From NCBI GenBank assembly GCA_964200075.2, contig CAXNAA020000288.1, positions 1 to 23,077 on the forward strand: a stretch of 23,077 nt of DNA. Reading direction: 5' to 3'. Shown in pieces: positions 11,501-17,900 of this stretch. Under the pieces are notes generated by a model. That model saw only the letters and a list, made by a program, of their open reading frames with translations. It was not told the DNA's origin and did not search any database. How positions within the stretch are numbered: position 1 is the first letter of the stretch; each line of letters begins with the position of its first letter. Origin of the DNA: Sphacelaria rigidula (taxonomy: Eukaryota; Phaeophyceae; Sphacelariales). The position numbers and the translations under genes are program-made.

Positions 11501-14500
11501 TCGTCGGACACGCAATATTTGGTACAGCAAACACATGTAAAGTCAGGTAACAGTGCTTGTAGGTCACAGCTCGCATATACGCCAATACAGTAGGAACAGA
11601 CAGGCTGGATTATTCTACTCGCCATTCCCGGACAACCTTGTATCACCACAAGTTGAATTGCTTCTAACAGTGGCTGTGAGCGCGGCAGAATTCGACCAGG
11701 CGTGGATGCTCATACCGACACCGACTATTCGTAGCATGGTGGTGTTTTCATCTTCTCTTTGTAATCACGTTGCGGGACCGGAGCACAAACTGCCAATATC
11801 GCGATTGAATTGGCGACGCTTGATACCTTATGGGAGTACTAGCGTGCGGTGGCCCTGCAGGCCTTCAGCGATCGTATTGCAAGGACGTGTTGGTGACCCA
11901 TTCTGCTATCATCGCGATCAGTCAAGCGAGTACCGGTACCGCGTGTCTTCCGTCCTCGCTCCACGCCTGTCTCTTCCCCCCAATTCATCTCCCGGAGTAA
12001 ACGAGGTTTACGGCTTGTGGAATACCTGCAAGATTTTGGAACACCTTCCGAGAACTAGGTTTACCTCCTCGTATCAACTGATCATCAATAGGTCAGCTGT
12101 GCTGATTCCAGTAGGCTCCGTAATACAGAGTGGCCTGTTGGACACAATATCAAAGTGTTTTAAACAGCGTATAATGAATGGATCCTCCCTTTCTGTCGTG
12201 CCCATGCGCTGTTAAGCAACAAAGTTGTTGTCAGAATAGATATTTTGCACCTGCAAGGGCGATACGCTCACGGCTCGACTGTCACCCTTCCCCCCTCCCG
12301 GCCGCCGCCACGGTCAAACAATGTATCAGTAGGTTCCCAACGTCGAAACCCATATCCCCAGCCACAACAAGAGGAAAAAACACCAGAAACGTCGGGAGCC
12401 CAGGTGTCCAGAAAGCCGGGGGTGATGTAGCAGCTGTATCGCTTTCTGGTGTGGGGATACAGGGGAGAAAAAAACTACGTGGTGGCAATCCTGACAGCAA
12501 TGTCAGTAAACCGGAGTCAGGAGGAGCTACGCTTCTCGATGGGGAACCTGAGGCAGAGGTCTCGAGATGGGACTGTATGGCGAGGTGTGCATACCCTACG
12601 ATGCGGAGCATATATTGGATTCAAAAGCGATGTTAGGATGTTCAAAAGTGTGGTATATTTTTTTTTTGTGTCAATGAACTGACGACACGGGAGCATGCCA
12701 AGCTCTACTGTTGTGGCGCCGAGCGCTGGCCGGAATTGCATTCCTAGCAGAATGCCAGTGCTGGCAGTTAATCGGTACTGGCGAAAGCCGTGGCCGAGTC
12801 CCAGTATACCGAGGTTTCATGGGCTGTGCTCGAATAAAAACACCCCGCCATAACAGAAGCGCACGGTTGCTTTTGTTTATTTGGATTTACCGTTGCTCGT
12901 AGGCTACAACAAAGAACGTCACCTCTCCATCGTTTCCAATCTCGGTCCTTCCAACGAGCACCTTAGGTACACCCGGTAAATCGTGAGATCTCGATTGAGC
13001 TCCAAGTATCGGATTCGGTGGCTCTACGGCTTTCAAATATATGGCCAAGCCTTCGTCACACGGCAGTGCTGCTCCCCATACTCTATTGACTATACTTACA
13101 GTGTATGGCAAAAACACGAGGGTTTGAACAATATTTCTTGCCCTTCACATTGCTGTAGTTTACTTATGTTTCAATCACGGGCCTGAAGGGAAAACTAATG
13201 GTGAAACTCACATTTTTCTTTTGGACCGAGTGCTAAATATGCACGGACTTGCAATAGACGACAGGAGAAAAAAGAGGTGCAGACAAGTGAAAATGCTCAG
13301 CATCGTTGAGCAGTTACACGTTTGGTCATAAATCCACTCCAGTACCTCGTGTACATTCCCTCACACGTTACGTGAACGACTGCAATACAAGCTTTTAATG
13401 TTGCACTAGACTAGAGCACCTCGCTTTGAACCAGAATGTATTGACTCCCGCGCCCGATATGATACGTCATTTAACATCAACTTAAAAACGGAGTAAGCTA
13501 AGGTATTCAACATTTGTCGGTGGTAGATGGGGTAGCTACGCCAAGCGGGTGCAACGAGCAGCCCAATATTGTCACAATTCGCGATCTGCAGACTTGGGGC
13601 GGCATCAAATAATATCAACAGCATACATCTTGCCTGTCTGCTCCGTGTCTTCTCACTTGCTGGTGCCCCATCCGCGGCGACAACATTTCGGTACGACAGA
13701 CAGATTCAGGACTTCGAGCGGAAGCTGGAGGCATCCGCTTCAAAAAGACCAAAAGGAGGGGAACAGTTTGCTCTCGCGGCAGGAATAACCGCCGTAGGAA
13801 ACGTTAGTATCAGCGGAGTCACGAAACGCCCACCATTGACCGGGAAGCGATGGAGAACGAGGTCCATCCCCGTTTCTGCCGGAGGTACGAAGCACTGGAA
13901 TAACTTTGTGTTTCAGCTTGTTGTCGTCTCAAACTCGATAGCCAACATTTTCATAAAACATATTATTCGCAAAGCACCGTGACTCGGTCATTTCCCATAA
14001 TTCCGACAAGTTCATGATGAGCTACTTGTATGGGTTTCACGCTGATGGACGAATGATGTGTCTTTGTTTGGTACAGCGTTCTGCTTAATGTGAGCGGAAA
14101 TCGAGCGGGTTTTATATATGAATGATGACCCGTTCTACCAGTCACGTAGAATACTTGCGTGTGGTGTTAGAAATGGGCCCAGCCGACGCATGGACAACCA
14201 ACAGATCAGCGAATATCATCCTTTGCTGGTTGCCACACAATTTGGTGCGCTAGAGCGAAAACAACATTTGTCTTACCTTGCGATGTGTAGATACGAGTGT
14301 ACTATTGTACAGTAAAAATACCTCTCGTTGCGATCGTATTTAATGCGCCAAATGAGACCGTCAAGAATCTAAAGTTTCATAGCGAACTTTCGATCCTTAG
14401 TCCGACATAGGCTGCATATCGATGCCTTTCAAGGTGGATGAAGCACTGATCGATCCTTTCGAAGGTCTGGTGTATACACATGGCATGTGCTATGGTGAAA

Positions 14501-14958
14501 GTTTCCGACCCTGTTAGGATCGCCTCGTGGTGAAGAAGGTTCACAACCCATCGTTTTGGCATATGTTGCAGAAAGCCGGTCATGTTCCAGTCGACGCAAG
14601 CACACGGTGAAAGGTTTGCATCGCACGTTTGGAAGATGTCACGAATCTGCACTGAAACCTTGTTGATATCTAGTGGCCAAGCAGGGAGGCTTCCATTTTT
14701 TTCTCCCCTTCGCAGAGATATGTAACTTTGCCGTGATTCGCAGGTGAATTCATGCAACGCGCCATGTCTGCTCACGAGCTCGGTCAAGCACCAGGCGATG
14801 GTGAGGACGATGGGCTGCCAAGGAGGAAGCTGAAAGGCGGGAGGGGATACGTGAAGCCACGCCCTGGTACGGCTGAGAATGATATTTTGAAGCGGGCCGC
14901 GAGGAAGGATGCTACGGGGTTGGTCGTTCAGGTGGCGTGTATTGGGAAAAATTCCGTT

Positions 14959-14990
<32 letters not shown>

Positions 14991-17900
14991 GGTTTGCGCA
15001 AAACAATTAATTACAATGTCATTCGTGTTTCAACAAAAAACGAAAACGTCGAATTGTTTCAAGCATAGACGCACACTATTCTCCCCAAGTATGTCATTTT
15101 ACACGCGAACGCGAGACATGAAGATTTAATTACAGCTAAATTGGTCAAGTATCCACACAGAAGACTGCTGGTTGAGTCGCATACTCTGTAATTCAGGCAG
15201 GTACCACTGGGAACCCCGCGCGTACTCGTCAGCCGGCGGAAGGAATATTGAGTGTCTCCGGCAGACTCGCAAACTCAGATAGACCCCCCGTGATTGTCTT
15301 GTAAACGTGGCTTAGTGTACACAAGCGTACGTTATTGTGCCTTCAGCTGTCTGATGGACAGGAACTATGGTTTAACAAGTCTATCTAAACAGTGACAACT
15401 AATTCAGATAATTTATCGAACAGTATTGCAAAATAACCAAGTTGTTTGTGTCGAAACGACAAGAAGTTGCAGAGGGCGCACAGCATACGTAATGTTACTT
15501 GCGTCGTGCAGAAAAAGAAAGAAGTCGATAGTTTTCACAGGCGCTTGCTTGGCCAACACAGAGTAAAACACTCAATCTCTTCGGCACACAGAGCGCTGTT
15601 ACGAAGAATGGATGAGATATTTTTTAGAGAGGTGCAAGGCGGGAGCCCAAGCTGCCAACTCTCCCCACCGACTCTTCTTTCTATGAAACTGTAAAGCGTC
15701 CAAACTGTTCACGCTACAGATCTCACGTTTGACTTTACGTACTTGACTCTTCGGTAGTCGACCTTTTCTGTAGTTGACCTACTGATCTTCGCTTTTCTGT
15801 CTTGTCCGATGATAATTCCCTCCGTGCGTTCAATCCATTCGTATAAAATATGTATTTCCTACTTCCGTACGTTTGCTGTAACGTCACTTTTAGCTAAAAG
15901 GTAACAGGTTGTATCGCCAATTTGAATATTCCCAACACAGAGTAGGCGGCCAAGTCGAGGTAGTGAACGGCGGCACTTCATTATCATTTTACTCTAACCA
16001 TGAATGCGTTGCATAAGCATCTGACGCCCGGCGATTTGGTGCTTGCGAGCTAGTTTGTTATCATCATGGTTGTATTTGTCATTAATCTTTTTCACCGAGT
16101 ATGTGACCACCCGTATTATCGCATCTCGAGCGTGTGGGCTGGACCCGTTTACACTTTCTACGATAGCCCCCCCCCCCCCCCCCCACCCGCGCACATCCGT
16201 CCAAGCGGGAGCTCAAGAAACAACGAACAGAAAGAGAGCACAACACANNNNNNNNNNCCCCCCCCGCCCCGAAAGGGATGCGTGGTCAATGGTCAAACGA
16301 CTAAGGCAAGCAAGAAATGAGTACGCCCCCCCCCCCCGAAAAGTGGCTGGTTCGGGGAGGCAAATTCTACACGTGAATTGAAGGGAGGAAAGCCGAGCTC
16401 AACGAGTAGCTGGGGATTATTACGCTTGAGTTGACGTTCGCCAATATCGCATATATGAGGCGCTTCATGCCGCCTGAAACCAAGCATTACGCGTTGTATG
16501 ACCACTCTCTTCGTGACAATTATGGGTTGTCTTTTTTATTTTATTTTCGGGGGGCGTACTCATTTGTTGCTTGCCTTAGTCGTTTGACCATTGACCACGC
16601 ATCCCTTTCGAGACGGAGCACCGTTCCTACTCCTTATAAAGACACCTCCAACATTCTGGCGCTCATTTCTTTTTGGGGGGGGAGGGACCATCGTAGAAAG
16701 ACTCTGTTGTGCTCCAGGTGTTCTTTCATCATATCCAGTCCCACGTCGTGATTTTTATCGTGTGCTGACTCCCTCATTTCTCCCTCAGGACAAGCTTGTC
16801 GGCAAGCTAAAACCTGATCTTGTGAGAGGCAGGCCGCTTCAGGAATGGTTGACCTCACCGGAAGTACACGACGATGTCATCCCCACGCCTGCCGATAGGT
16901 GACTTGAAAGTAGCGTAGCGTGACAACTCTCTGATGGACCTTACGCGGTGCAGCATGAGGATATTATGTTCTATATACGGCAAGTCGTAGTCAGCTTGGA
17001 GTGGTGTAGGCTGGCCCCACCATTATATATCTCCGAACAAGAGTGTTTACGGCGCAAACAGGACCAATGGGAATATATGAAAACGAAAAAGTATGCTCTC
17101 TGCCATCCGAAAGCCAATGTGAGGTGCGCCGCGTGCTCTGATCGGTCGTTGGGGCACGTTCATCATTTCAAACCATCCTGGAACACCAAGTATGGCATGG
17201 CAGCGGTACACACTGGTGACGAGCTGGTACGCGAAGCGAGATGCCCGCTTTGTTGCTGGATTGTGCTGAACATTTCTGGGCGTAAACCGAACACCAGAGT
17301 GAGGACAGCGATACCTGCTTCCACTTCTAACTCGTCGCCATGAGAAACAAACGACCAACACAAATATTGCAGAAAATTTGTAGCCGATGTATAGGACTTC
17401 CACGACCTCGGGAATGTACATATCTTGAGATTGTCTCGCGAAATTTGAGATATATGATGTCATCTTCGGCTATTCAGTGAAAACAGACTAATTTCAAAAC
17501 TGTGACAAAAAATATGGGAAAACTGCAGTCCTTCAGGTTGTCTATGTGCACCTGTCGTCACAATTTCAGGCCCTAACTCTCAAACCTAACAGAGAAAATG
17601 TCGGAGTGGGACCAGCCGGTATGACACGTAAACCGTGGCCATCTAGTGTTATTTGCACGCCCTCGCTCTGAACCATGGACTCTTGATGCTATACTTCTCG
17701 AATCATGTGTGAAGTTGAACGTGTTTTGCGAAAGCGAAATCGAATCGGATGTGCCACAAATATACTGACCCCGGGGTAAGCACATGCGGTACTCACTGTG
17801 CTAAGCTTCGACAACGTCAACATATGGCGTGCAGGAACGATAGGATCCTGGCCCAAGCACACAAGATATAGTGGCAAATCTGTGCCGAGATATTTCCGCC

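Larger units (their letters stand above)
16153..16715. repeat. Foldback (nested inverted repeat) with poly-C tracts
   Basis: Inner arms 16270-16342 and 16544-16610 are inverted and almost identical: one substitution over about 65 bases, plus a poly-C length difference. The loop is about 200 bp. Outer blocks ctttctacgat (16154-16164; inverted at 16690-16700) and gagcacaaca (16236; inverted near 16705-16715) also pair, but in conflicting order. Poly-C/G runs lie at about 16168-16184, 16258-16265, 16326-16337 and 16675-16682. It resembles a foldback transposon or MITE. Confidence 0.7.
14932..16788 (+). other. Intron 13 (1,857 bp)
   Basis: Contains a TG microsatellite 30 bases after the donor and, near the 3' end, the foldback region with poly-C tracts and the assembly gap (16153-16715). 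Nothing is recognised between about 15000 and 16100. The true length is unknown because of the gap. Confidence 0.6.

Noticed and set aside
11553-12215. 220-codon plus-strand ORF in intron 10
   Set aside because: It opens at GTG, has no recognisable domain and mixed composition, and is skipped by the phase-consistent exon 10-11 junction.
12282-12611. 109-codon minus-strand ORF opposite exon 11
   Set aside because: It is the antisense of a coding exon, with no independent evidence.
14377-15006. 209-codon minus-strand ORF with a His-Thr repeat
   Set aside because: The His-Thr run is just the TG microsatellite read backwards. The rest overlaps exon 13, which has consistent splice sites on the plus strand, and no family resemblance is seen.
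16343-16360. tRNA-like B box (ggttcgggg) suggesting a SINE
   Set aside because: It does not match the GGTTCGANTCC consensus, no A box lies at the right distance, and there is no poly-A tail.
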